IMG/VR virus record: IMGVR_UViG_3300026094_000025
Coordinates: 1 to 29,629 of that record
DNA: 29,629 nt
Reading direction: 5' to 3' (one strand)
DNA from: a virus
Position numbers and translations under genes: made by a program. Positions 9,001-17,094 of this stretch are shown here, one piece after another; position 1 is the first letter of the stretch; each line of letters begins with the position of its first letter. The notes under the pieces are model-generated. The model saw only the letters and a list, made by a program, of their open reading frames with translations. It searched no databases and had not been told where the DNA came from.

Positions 9001-12000
9001 GAATTTAATTCAGAAGGAATCAAATGCTTACCATTAATCTGTACTGGAATAACCGACGTATTAAGAATGTCAGAGTCACGGCGTGGGTCATAAACCGTTT
9101 GTGTTCGACTGTCTATTTCAAGCCGCTCAACAATTCTGTCAAATACGAAAACTTGTCCCGGCGTTTGTTCATTGCCGACGCAACCAATTGCTACTTGTCT
9201 TCCATCTGTGGTGGTGTCAAGACTAGAACCAAAATTGTTTAAAGTAAATTCAAGGTCGCCAGAAACCGCACTATTGGCCGGTGCGTTTAATGTAACGCTG
9301 TTACTATCAGCATCAGTCGATACCACGTATTGACCAGAATTAAATCCTGTTCCCGATACTACCATTTGCGGAACAATACCAGCGACATCATTTAGTGTTA
9401 TTGTTTTATCAGCACCAGATACATATGTTTTAGTTTGTGCTGGTATCTCAATAGTATTCACGTGTTTAAAATGTGTGCGGGCCCTTACTAAAATATCTTG
9501 GTCGATTATCTCTGAATCACCACCAACAAATTCAATTGTATTTGCTGCATTATCAAAAGTATAATCTACCCCAGCACGCAATATAGATCCGTTTTTAAGT
9601 ACTGTAAAACTATCGATATGATCATCTACGCCAATTAGTTGATCAAGCACTGGGTTAAACACTGTTATGGTGCTGCCCGTAATAGGTGCAGAATCAAAAC
9701 TTAGTATTTGTCCGGTTATCGTATAATCTGTGGATAGGGTTTGTTCCGTATTGTCAACAAAGACTCGCAAACTAGAAGCATCGATCACTCCAACAGAAGT
9801 AATATTAAAGTCCGTTGTTGTTCCGGTTCCACTGCTTCTGTAAGTTAAAGAAATTTGTTCTTTTCTTGTAATTACTACGGGTTCTCCTGCACCCGGTGCC
9901 GTTGCAAAGCTAATAAGATTGTCTGTTGTATTGACAACATAATCGCCATTTGTTCTTGAAAAAACTTTATTATTAACAATTACAGAAAGCTCATCACCGC
10001 TATTCGATGACCCAATAATGATGCTACCATCAAAACTAAATTCGGTAGTAGCACCATCTGCAATATACCTAATCGATTGTGATTGTCGATCGACGCGTGC
10101 ATATACATAAACACGGTTCGCACCCGGAGCAGAAACATATGCCCATCGTTCATCGTCACTTATGGCAACCGACTCACCAAACTTATCGCCATCACTGCCG
10201 GTAGAGTCTAACAATAATTGTGTTTGATCATACTGTGGATTTGCTGGGCTTTCTTTAAATATTACACCAGCATATCCTTTTGCATTGTCTGACTCTGGAG
10301 CACCAACTATTGCCCAATTAGAATTTCCCGCCGCGATTGATCGTCCATAACCTTTTATTTCTGGTGTTCTTGAAGACAATACAGCAACAGAATCATAAGA
10401 CCCGTCTCGATTTAAAATATATGCAAATACTTGTCCTGCAGAATCCGTGCCACCAGCTGGAGCACCTATGAGGACCCCTGCACCGTCAAATCCTTGTGCA
10501 ATTGCAGCACCATACTGATCTGTATCCGCTTGTGGGATTAAGGTGGTAGTTGTGCTAAATGGGGCTTGTTTTTCTAATACCTGCCATGTGCCGTCACCAC
10601 TATCATCTACCCATGCACGATCACCTGACTCCAATGCGGTGGAATAACTAAGATTAATTACATCACTTGGCTGTTTAACTCTTGCTGATTCAAATGCTAA
10701 AGCAATGCCATCACCGGTTTCTTGTGTCTGTAAGCTCGGAAGACTAAAATTAATAACAGCAGTAGTAATACTAGGCACTGATTCAATTTCGTATGTTCCA
10801 TCAACAAGATTAGAAAAGAATTTTATAATAATTCTATCGCCAACCGACAACCCGTGTGGTGATGTGAATGTGATTCTAGATTGTCCATCAAGATTATCAT
10901 CAAGTTGTATTATTTTTGTATCTAATTTTATTATATAATAAACATTCCAGTCAAAATCAGAATCACCAGCGACCCATACCGTAGTTCCGGGCCCAATTGC
11001 ATCAATAACTTCTTGATTGTTTAGCTGGTTTAATGAAAATACTTGGAAATCAACGTCATCGCTGTTGACATATCCAGCTGTAGGAAGATTTGTATCTGGA
11101 CGATTGCGTGTTAGTTCAGGCAATATGTTTGTGTCAGTAAAGCGTCTGCTTTCTTTGTATAACTGGTCAAACCGAACAGTTTGATCAGCGACCGTATCAT
11201 TGCTGTTGTCAATTATAGAAATTGTAGATGGATTCGCCTGCAATAGTGGGCGGTTTAATGCTATTTCAAAATATGAACGGTTTGCATTAGCACCATAGGT
11301 GCCTTGTTTTACTGCCCAGTTCTCAAATACATTGTACTCAGCCTTTTCTTTACCAAAATCTGCTGCCGATAATAGTTGCGTTGCTGGAAGCGTTCCCTTT
11401 GCTGCAATGAAATTGCTGTATATGTTAGTTTGAGTGATATCGTCTAAATTAAGATTCTCTAGATAGTCCCGTGGGCGGAATCCTATTATGCCCAAGCCTA
11501 ATAAATCTGCATCATTATTAAGATTTGCAGAATTTTTATTGTAATAGTCAAGAGCATCATCGGCTTTAGTTGCAATGTTTGGTAGTAGTCCTTGACGACT
11601 ATCGTCAAAATCACTTAATAACCAATTGTTATAATCAAATTCTTCTGAAGGCTCAACTAACTCTCTTGCACTCCACAACTGATTTTTGAAACGTACAATT
11701 TCGCCGCGTGCATATTTTTTATTAGGTTGCCATTCTTCAATATTTGAATCCGAAATAATGAATCCCGGAGCGTCAGGGCGACCTGCCCAATTTGTTGTGC
11801 GTGACCCTGAAAGTAGTAGACGTTTCTGGCGGTTCCCCGTTGCTGGGTCATATAGCAAATCAGAAAATATACTAGCGTTGTCGAGTATTAATAGTTGTTC
11901 ATAGTTGACGAAGTTTAAATCGGCATATCCGATAAGTTCTTCAGTCAGCACCTGAATTTCTGTCAAATCCCCACTTCGGTCAACATTATAGTTAATCGGT

Positions 12001-15000
12001 TTAATTGGTCGGCGATTTTGATTAAGAAGAATACGTGGGTCACTTGAAATATCTTCAAGAAGACCTGCTGCTCTGTTTACTGTAATTTTTTCAGCACTAG
12101 GGTTTAGGTTTATAATATTATTGGTTGCCCAGCCTTGCTGACTCCAATACACAAACTCTTTTGCCATTTGTAACCAATCAAGCACATATCCATTACTACG
12201 AGAGTCGAATTGCATTCCTCTGGCACTGAGTTGTCTGCCATAACTTATTAGAAAGTCAACAACCGCGTCTCGTGTCCTAAATGTATATCCGTATGGAACA
12301 CGAACAATATCTGTTTTAAAATCTTTTGGGTATCTGATTGTGGTGTCATTAATTGCAAAAGAACTAAAATTTCCATTTGGAATACTTTCTGTAATTTCAA
12401 AATATGGCCGTGCTGAGCTATTTCCCCAAACTGTCCATCCATCATCACTGACTTGTACAATTACTGAACTAAAAGATATACGAGCATCAGGTTCATTGCT
12501 GTATAATAAAAGTTGATAGCTCTCGTCAGGAATCATCAAGCTGCTGTTTTGGGTATTGGGGGTAAAGTTTTCAGCAAATAATTTTAGATACTGCTTATCA
12601 GTAAATCCAGCTAAACGATAGCAGAGCCTTACATCAATATTTGAAAAACAATCATTGATACAGTCTTGTCCAGTCTCTCCTAACTGTTGCTCATAATCTG
12701 CAATCCAGTTAAAGTAACTATGTTGAGGATCTCCTTGACCATAACTCATCAAAGCTGTTACGTCGAGTCTGCTTCTAGAATCAAACAGATACTGATCAAA
12801 TTCTGGCTCTAAACGATAACGATCACGATCAATACCAGTCGCAAAGTATTTTGCTGGTCGTGTGAGTGCTATTAACTTTTGTATCACAAACGGATAGGTG
12901 CTGCTGCGTCTCCAAGCACTCTCCACCGGAGCACCATCTCCAAATACCCATCTTTTTCTAAAGTCTTGTGCATTGTAACTGTTAACCACAGCAGACAGGG
13001 GTGACTTAAGATTTCCATGCCCATCAACAGGTATGACTTCTAAAAGCCCATCACGTACATGTGGTTCACTAATGTACTCACCACTTGGGTCTCGTACACG
13101 CCCATCTGCAATATCTCCCCACAAAATTAAGTTATTTTCAGTGTAAGGTGCAGGACCATATGTGTCATCCCACCAAGTTGGTTTGTTGACCAAACCAAGC
13201 ATCTCCCAAGGGCGTGTATGTGGGCTGTCAGTATCATAAAAATACTCATAAATTCCACGCCAATGACCCTGCAAAATTTCTCCGTCAATAATTTCATTAG
13301 TGGTAGAATAATTGAACGTAAATTCATTTTCAGACAAGTATGTCTGTTCTTTATAATCCAATCGGTTAAGCCCAGACCAAGTTAAAAACTCTGTTATAAG
13401 AATATTATTAATTTCACCGATGCTATAATCTGTTTCTCTAAACTTACCGGGAACAATATCGCTCTCAAGAATTGGTGTTTCTGATGATACTTTGAGGTTA
13501 TTATAAATTCTTGATTCAAATTCTAAAATCACATCATCTCGGATATCGTTGTATGCTAATGTAATTGAACCATCGTGGCCCTGTATCACATCTGCAGGCT
13601 CGACAAAAGTATCATCGCTAAACTTACGTGGCTTGTAGGCTGGATATAGTCCTATCTTAGTCGGTGTGTTGGGAACAAAACTTGAGTTTGTTTTTGTGTA
13701 TTCTCGTATACGAACAACATCACCTACTCCAAGAGCAGAAGTAATGGTAATTGATGGGGTGTCAGTAGATACCACATAATCTTCATCTTTGATTAATATG
13801 GTATCATTAACATAAACCATCAAACTTTGACGGTTTGCACTCGAAAAATCATACACATAGATTGTGTCAAACTCTTGACCAGTGACCTCACTTACTAGTG
13901 TTTCACTATCAACATACTCGATTCCGCTTGGTAGCATATCACTATAATAAAAAGCACTATTTTCACTTTTTTCTGATGCAATTTGTGCAACAACTTTGTC
14001 AAGAATATCCCAAGCAGGGGAAAATCCAAAGTCTTGATTAGTAACTGCATCAATTATTCTGGTTTTGTAAGATTCATATGCCCTTGCGTTGAATTCCAAT
14101 GCCTCAAAAAATTCAATTCTGCCAGATCGCAATACTGCACCAGTAGGAATCATTGAACTACTATGTTGGATTATATCTGTACCAAAGGGGACAATGTTCC
14201 CTAAATCGCGACTATTGTTTGTTCCATTAATTTGCCCACGCAATTCTGGAATATTCTGAACTAGTGTTTGGTAATGATTTCTTATAGTACCAAGCGTTAC
14301 CGTTTTTGATTCTTCGTTAAATGGATTCTTTTCTAAATTTTCTGGTATCTGGTAAAAGCCAATTTCTGATGCTTTGTTTGATAGAACACGAACTTCAACA
14401 ACAGAATCATTTTCTGGTTCGTTGGTGAAACTTATTATCGTACTATCGCCGCTAACCTTCACATTATATTGCGATGGTGGAACAAATTCAGTACCTATCG
14501 AAATATTAACTGATGGTACAGCGTTTACCTCAATAACTGGAACATCTAAAGTAATATCACTGCCTGATTGATATATAAAACGGAATACTTGTTTTTGTTG
14601 GACAAGAGAATTTGCCTTCTGCCACCCAATACGTCGTTGATATGTGTTATCCTGACTATATTCTCTAACATATCCAGAATTGACTAGTCGTGTTTCTCCT
14701 GTACGATTATCCACATAAGAGAACGTATCAGAGTAGAAATTATTATCAAATACAATATCACCAACATTATTAATGGTTAAGAATTCTAGCGGGAATCCTA
14801 ATATATCGTCTTCAACGCCTGTACCAACTGCATATGAAAAGAGCTTAGATCCTGAAAAATCACTTCCAGAATATTTGGTTTGGTCACCAAAACTTGTTTC
14901 TTTATCATCGAATACATCAAAAAGAGGCGACTGATTGACACTGGTTTTTTGCTGTGTTGGTATCCATATAGAACCATCATATCTAAAACTCTTGCCTTGA

Positions 15001-17093
15001 CTTTGGATGCCGCTCTTAATAACAATTGTGTCATCTGCATCTATTGTTATCGGCAACTCGTTTAATAGTACTTGTTGATTGCCATCATTATTTGGATCTT
15101 TAAGTGATACCTCATAGATTTTATTTCTAACTCTATCGTCAGTATCATTTGCAAAAATAATACGTGTTTGGTCTAAGAGAGTAACACCATCAATGCTATA
15201 ACCAAGACTACCATTGACATTAGTAAATGCATCCGTTTGACTAAAATCTATAATATCAACCGGAGGTTTCGCAACATTTCCAAAATTGAAAAGTCGTAGT
15301 CCTGCTCTAAATTCTAATATTGGTCGGCGGGCTTTTTGGTCATTATCAATAAGTGTATTTGTGTTGTTGTATTCTGCGGTTAAGCGAATAACATCTTCAT
15401 GGAACCATCTGTTCGAGCGGGTCCACGGATTCAAGTCTGGGCTTGCACGGTTGATAGTAAAATAATCTTGTTCTTGTGGTTGATTGAGAGATTCCTCAAA
15501 GTTGCCAACATCAAATGGGAATTGGTCGAATCTTATTGCATCACTATCAGTGTAAGTCTCTGGTGTGACGAAATTATCAACTGGCAATAACTGAATGCTG
15601 GTGCCAACACCTTCAACATAATACTGCTGGTCAGCAAAGGTAGAAGGCTCAACCAATCCTCTAAACTGGACTTTTAATCCGTTCGTAAATTCAACGCCAT
15701 TAGGGCTTGTATAAAATCTACTTCCTAGAATTTCATCAACTTCGAGCAATCCTCGTTGCTCTTGCTCTACCAACAATATACGACCAAATAATTCAGGATT
15801 ATTTGAATCTTGATAGTATAGGGTGTCTTTTATTGCCGATAATAGTGGAATTTCTTCAAAATTATTCTCTGCATCACGATAAAAACTTCTGTTGGCATTT
15901 TCATTTCCAAATTCTACAGAAAATTTGTTTAAAACAGGAATTTCCTGCTCAGATGTTAGCTTTAAATAATCTCTGCCATCATTGCCCTCAATGACTGCGA
16001 TTTTCCATATACTCTTGATTTCGGATAAATTTGTTATCGCTGATGTTTGATCCCATGAGGTGGTATCAAACGACCCAGTAGTACCATCAAGAGTGTCATC
16101 TCTATTATCAAATTCTTCTGTAAACCCGCTTCCATCTGTAAAATTTCCACTGGTCAATAAAGGATCAAAAAATGTTGTTTGGTTCCACGATCCACTGTCA
16201 GCTGGTTGTGTTATAACTAATGTTTTACCATCAAGGTCGGTGATACCATCTATCCCGCCATATTCACTGAGAAATTCATCGAGGTATCGGTTATTAATTT
16301 CATCAAAGCCAATATCAGTTATTAAATCAACTGTTCCAACACTTTCTAAATTATAAAAGAAACTTTGCTCATTACGCTCTGGCACATTAAATGTAATAGT
16401 GCCTGTGTCCGAACCATTATTAACAACGCCCAATACATTGCGTGATGATTTGTTTGGTGATTCTTCTAGAACACCTGAAGTTCCCGGCTCGCTCTGAATC
16501 CAGAGCGGATTACCGGGTTGATTAAGTTCAAATGTATAACTTCCGCCGCGTACAAGTGTTATAACTGGATTGTTCCCTGCCAATCCTTCTAACGAGTAAC
16601 CAGATGCTTGTCTATCAACTGCAAAACTATCTGTAAATGGCACTTCTGTGGCGGAAACATCAACAGCATCTGGTCCTGCTGGTAGCCAATAATAACGATT
16701 AAAGTTACTGAACTTATCAAAGTCAATGAATGGATCCCACGCTGCGTATTCAGCTTTAAACAGCCTGTCATGACGAGATACATCGGCACCGTTATTGACT
16801 AATGCATCGAGCATTCCGGGATAAGTTATGGCATCGGTTGCTTTGCTGGATTCGTTTTCTGTGAACACCACCGCAGGCTCAAGCTGATAATTCGCACGGT
16901 TCGCTGTCAATTCATCTATGAAATTATCAGTAGTTTTATAGCCCGGCGTATTAATTCTGCCGATATACCCCTGAATACGCTCGAACTCTTGATTGCGTGA
17001 TAATTGGTCTAGAGTGGACGATAAGAATTTTCGATTTGGTTCTGTACGAAAAATCTCAGGTAGTAAATCAATTGTTCTTGTTAGTTGTGCCAT
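3081..17093 (-). CDS. Giant virion structural protein (4670 residues) in the gp7 wedge position
   Basis: A single uninterrupted frame of 4670 residues directly after gp6 (stop and start form TAATATG, so translation is probably coupled). T4 has the 1032-residue wedge gp7 at this place; I see no clear gp7 similarity, so wedge assignment rests on position. In order: N-terminal helical segment with PEIFRTEPNRKFLSSTLDQL (12-31); cupredoxin-like segment 176-258; RPWEMLG and YGPAPYT near 1291-1320, typical of marine phage giants; a Cys cluster near 1472-1490; a chitin-binding-like module 1784-1828; FG-GAP propeller about 2190-3065 with insertions; GKIWWD near 3150; EPFRVYQQDNQTFVADYINE near 3625, recurrent in marine T4-like structural proteins; two GSGY repeats 3731-3800; another W..Y..DLVRY module near 3824; a string of beta-sandwich repeats 3940-4520; C-terminal IYLNDASVL and RITFRERD...GLRRGTAGTG (4561-4625). 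No enzyme motif seen. Probably an extended baseplate arm or appendage touching the cell surface (inference). Confidence 0.85.
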   Translation of the reverse strand: MAQLTRTIDLLPEIFRTEPNRKFLSSTLDQLSRNQEFERIQGYIGRINTPGYKTTDNFIDELTANRANYQLEPAVVFTENESSKATDAITYPGMLDALVNNGADVSRHDRLFKAEYAAWDPFIDFDKFSNFNRYYWLPAGPDAVDVSATEVPFTDSFAVDRQASGYSLEGLAGNNPVITLVRGGSYTFELNQPGNPLWIQSEPGTSGVLEESPNKSSRNVLGVVNNGSDTGTITFNVPERNEQSFFYNLESVGTVDLITDIGFDEINNRYLDEFLSEYGGIDGITDLDGKTLVITQPADSGSWNQTTFFDPLLTSGNFTDGSGFTEEFDNRDDTLDGTTGSFDTTSWDQTSAITNLSEIKSIWKIAVIEGNDGRDYLKLTSEQEIPVLNKFSVEFGNENANRSFYRDAENNFEEIPLLSAIKDTLYYQDSNNPELFGRILLVEQEQRGLLEVDEILGSRFYTSPNGVEFTNGLKVQFRGLVEPSTFADQQYYVEGVGTSIQLLPVDNFVTPETYTDSDAIRFDQFPFDVGNFEESLNQPQEQDYFTINRASPDLNPWTRSNRWFHEDVIRLTAEYNNTNTLIDNDQKARRPILEFRAGLRLFNFGNVAKPPVDIIDFSQTDAFTNVNGSLGYSIDGVTLLDQTRIIFANDTDDRVRNKIYEVSLKDPNNDGNQQVLLNELPITIDADDTIVIKSGIQSQGKSFRYDGSIWIPTQQKTSVNQSPLFDVFDDKETSFGDQTKYSGSDFSGSKLFSYAVGTGVEDDILGFPLEFLTINNVGDIVFDNNFYSDTFSYVDNRTGETRLVNSGYVREYSQDNTYQRRIGWQKANSLVQQKQVFRFIYQSGSDITLDVPVIEVNAVPSVNISIGTEFVPPSQYNVKVSGDSTIISFTNEPENDSVVEVRVLSNKASEIGFYQIPENLEKNPFNEESKTVTLGTIRNHYQTLVQNIPELRGQINGTNNSRDLGNIVPFGTDIIQHSSSMIPTGAVLRSGRIEFFEALEFNARAYESYKTRIIDAVTNQDFGFSPAWDILDKVVAQIASEKSENSAFYYSDMLPSGIEYVDSETLVSEVTGQEFDTIYVYDFSSANRQSLMVYVNDTILIKDEDYVVSTDTPSITITSALGVGDVVRIREYTKTNSSFVPNTPTKIGLYPAYKPRKFSDDTFVEPADVIQGHDGSITLAYNDIRDDVILEFESRIYNNLKVSSETPILESDIVPGKFRETDYSIGEINNILITEFLTWSGLNRLDYKEQTYLSENEFTFNYSTTNEIIDGEILQGHWRGIYEYFYDTDSPHTRPWEMLGLVNKPTWWDDTYGPAPYTENNLILWGDIADGRVRDPSGEYISEPHVRDGLLEVIPVDGHGNLKSPLSAVVNSYNAQDFRKRWVFGDGAPVESAWRRSSTYPFVIQKLIALTRPAKYFATGIDRDRYRLEPEFDQYLFDSRSRLDVTALMSYGQGDPQHSYFNWIADYEQQLGETGQDCINDCFSNIDVRLCYRLAGFTDKQYLKLFAENFTPNTQNSSLMIPDESYQLLLYSNEPDARISFSSVIVQVSDDGWTVWGNSSARPYFEITESIPNGNFSSFAINDTTIRYPKDFKTDIVRVPYGYTFRTRDAVVDFLISYGRQLSARGMQFDSRSNGYVLDWLQMAKEFVYWSQQGWATNNIINLNPSAEKITVNRAAGLLEDISSDPRILLNQNRRPIKPINYNVDRSGDLTEIQVLTEELIGYADLNFVNYEQLLILDNASIFSDLLYDPATGNRQKRLLLSGSRTTNWAGRPDAPGFIISDSNIEEWQPNKKYARGEIVRFKNQLWSARELVEPSEEFDYNNWLLSDFDDSRQGLLPNIATKADDALDYYNKNSANLNNDADLLGLGIIGFRPRDYLENLNLDDITQTNIYSNFIAAKGTLPATQLLSAADFGKEKAEYNVFENWAVKQGTYGANANRSYFEIALNRPLLQANPSTISIIDNSNDTVADQTVRFDQLYKESRRFTDTNILPELTRNRPDTNLPTAGYVNSDDVDFQVFSLNQLNNQEVIDAIGPGTTVWVAGDSDFDWNVYYIIKLDTKIIQLDDNLDGQSRITFTSPHGLSVGDRIIIKFFSNLVDGTYEIESVPSITTAVINFSLPSLQTQETGDGIALAFESARVKQPSDVINLSYSTALESGDRAWVDDSGDGTWQVLEKQAPFSTTTTLIPQADTDQYGAAIAQGFDGAGVLIGAPAGGTDSAGQVFAYILNRDGSYDSVAVLSSRTPEIKGYGRSIAAGNSNWAIVGAPESDNAKGYAGVIFKESPANPQYDQTQLLLDSTGSDGDKFGESVAISDDERWAYVSAPGANRVYVYARVDRQSQSIRYIADGATTEFSFDGSIIIGSSNSGDELSVIVNNKVFSRTNGDYVVNTTDNLISFATAPGAGEPVVITRKEQISLTYRSSGTGTTTDFNITSVGVIDASSLRVFVDNTEQTLSTDYTITGQILSFDSAPITGSTITVFNPVLDQLIGVDDHIDSFTVLKNGSILRAGVDYTFDNAANTIEFVGGDSEIIDQDILVRARTHFKHVNTIEIPAQTKTYVSGADKTITLNDVAGIVPQMVVSGTGFNSGQYVVSTDADSNSVTLNAPANSAVSGDLEFTLNNFGSSLDTTTDGRQVAIGCVGNEQTPGQVFVFDRIVERLEIDSRTQTVYDPRRDSDILNTSVIPVQINGKHLIPSELNSVPQYNLESEYSILTNANIDISNSNFEIGDVLEVETAEFTKLQTLTAEIQQEGAEFGFSLSQCPTNCSLYIGSPGDSSQVKNGGSAERFVNSPRIYGIATSTTATAELTPGNTVRINNIDVEVSAVASHVAAATHSEGDFRLSGGNVYLAIQDVPAGIAITNTDFWVESSWTAVFAQDINDANISNVQASINSQGRLVINAVEPRAQADFNKLLVLPGVGTAFSDLGFAPIRRTQTIFPPQVQTSARFGHIVQIDTEADNLVIGSPGATLTTASTWTNEGDLSFDNGATTFIDTVAEAGTVYTFDFLPSVNASPLNPGKFVFGQQMFVNVISTGDKFGFDVDYVNGRLLIGAPNRNAGEIYVFNNLDRKPAWQAIDQQVKEVDSKLINSIYVYDADNNSVLRYLDWIDPLQGKILGAAKENIDFITPLDPAGYNQGPNTSNANSWRDQHVGKIWWDVSNYRLTEYHSSDITYASRRWAQAVSGSEVELYQWVESDVPPSQYQGPGVPKDTESFTVIGGVFDNQIISNQYYFWVSNTDSIFRNAGKTLGLNAVQQYIESPRSSGIPYLAPISTNTIGLFNCKELINRENSILHVEFDRIETQNQVHVEYELIPENRADGFVTGQIYRKLLDSLSGADTEGNLVPDVTLPPSELYGIDFRPRQSMFKDRESALHNYLSQVNRVLLTLPIAESRDFTRLNSEEPIPDTASGEWNKKLETLLELEYQNLSIVPTGYRYLILNDDTVDGLWSIYELDENKNLNQVRIQTFNTKEYWNFVDWYSEGYSSETLLDQTVNVFSDLETLNATNGELVRVDNDGSGQWEIYLRENNSWTRVAAQSATIQFDLVIADNTAGRYGFDNEVFDAQFFDERPVRETREIIEAINDDLLINELGIERNAALVLLFNYILSEQTTPEWLEKTSLVDVDHTVRSLEPFRVYQQDNQTFVADYINEVKPYHVKVRQFNLKYQGEELFRGDITDFDLPAEWNSEQNQFVSPVLDETGRLSTTSSVDIDSDTWLDGKYSEWFNNRLLKIESISVFAGGSGYNIPPEVEIIGDADIPATARARLDVFGRVTSVEVVESGSGYINTPTINLVGGNGSGARVVPIMETQGPRNALVTIRYDRCEYQSTVSDWQPNTFYAENDLVRYENEVYRVINTNDSSILFSGDEFVLENYQRVPAGELSGLDRTAGYYVPAPRTTGDDLALLVDGIDYPGVQVSAPRFNENTGYDISAFDITPFDNIDVGPENEVSAEYIGDGSTATYELGYPDDGLSTTIISVSVAIDGIEQTQDTDFVLDSFSPVTVGTITFDTAPDADTQITLTATITRPTYSDKILDVEYYSNFTDTFLGTDAAPAYDGALEDTRTYGIEVNGGDFIDTYASHAPEELVPGSTFDTLDMTVSTRVGFDTNNNGHAWDVAVKNIEVESASLRRTYSLPELGSPITAVVVTNMTSGATLPQDAYDIDWVNNTITLLTGAGTGNIVRFEAFGLGGGNQLLSKSFNSADIVDNTIEISVKFEEITEILILVDGEEYTNFDYSDSAPNTEIELLSSIADGALISVFVLGETEKEFSYSYPRLQSFEYTGDRQFILQNDLEYANQSHAIVEVNGFRLQPPNGIHHIADQSTLTYNVSRDDDAIDPTQIGEIDVDVYINGEELGFDEFDLNPSDGSSIRTITLTTPPTNGDRISIYVRSLSDYVLTGNSLIIRESVELNSGDDVTIRTWNDTREQRLKTFVFQGPTAATSTDVVPYDILPYDTDRYDESSDAAEFITEFGLGATGVIENRTWVTYNGERLLPNEDFVIETRDGEDILIVTRLSAAAGDIIAITIFGQSVVPIALTFKLFDDMRGNQSVYRMLSSSSTTLTQPLLIGDDTIYLNDASVLEDPELSQARFGILFVNGERITFRERDLINNTVTGLRRGTAGTGVFSHATGDGVNDGSRANELENAINSTWYDLGDSTILTGDSLQDSENIFAQFLKGE
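3520..5275 (-). other. String of beta-sandwich repeats in the C-terminal part of the giant protein
   Basis: Approximate residues 3940-4520 contain about five modules of one plan: a start like YIGDGSTATYELG, a strand with V.(V/I)(D/N)G.E, a D(Y/F) near the middle, then ITF..AP..G..I.V. Examples are around VAIDGIEQTQDTDFVL, ILVDGEEYTNFDYSD, VYINGEELGFDEFDL and VTYNGERLLPNEDFVI. Similar copies occur earlier, inserted in the propeller (VIVNNKVFSRTNGDYVV, VFVDNTEQTLSTDYTI, VLKNGSILRAGVDYTF). They are probably Ig- or FnIII-like spacers or adhesion domains; boundaries are by eye. Confidence 0.55.
7899..10526 (-). other. FG-GAP (integrin-alpha-type) seven-repeat beta-propeller region of the giant protein
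   Basis: Seven copies of (F/Y)G.(S/A)(V/I/L)...........(I/V)(G/S)(A/S/C)(P/V)G followed by a (V/I)(F/Y)(V/A)(F/Y) strand begin near residues 2194, 2248, 2304, 2619, 2752, 2945 and 3033. Clear ones are YGRSIAAGNSNWAIVGAP, FGESVAISDDERWAYVSAP, FGHIVQIDTEADNLVIGSPG and FGFDVDYVNGRLLIGAP. The spacing of repeats 1-3 (about 55 residues) is regular; the longer gaps later hold beta-sandwich modules (between 3 and 4) and an EGDFRLSGGNVYLA module (between 5 and 6). Canonical DxDxDG calcium loops of integrin propellers are not evident. Confidence 0.7.
16320..16568 (-). other. Cupredoxin-like segment lacking metal ligands in the giant protein
   Basis: Residues about 176-258: PVITLVRGGSYTFELN, PLWIQSEPGTSG, LGVVNNGSDTGTITFNVPE and FFYNLESVGTVDL. 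The layout (strand, GxxYTFE, hydrophobic W/H-P-x-W turn, VTNNGT.xGTITFxVP, YY) resembles the plastocyanin-like domain frequently seen in marine phage and bacterial surface proteins, but the usual C..H copper ligands after the last strand are absent. It is likely a structural beta-sandwich. Recognition is from memory of the pattern. Confidence 0.5.
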
Positions 17094-17094
17094 A

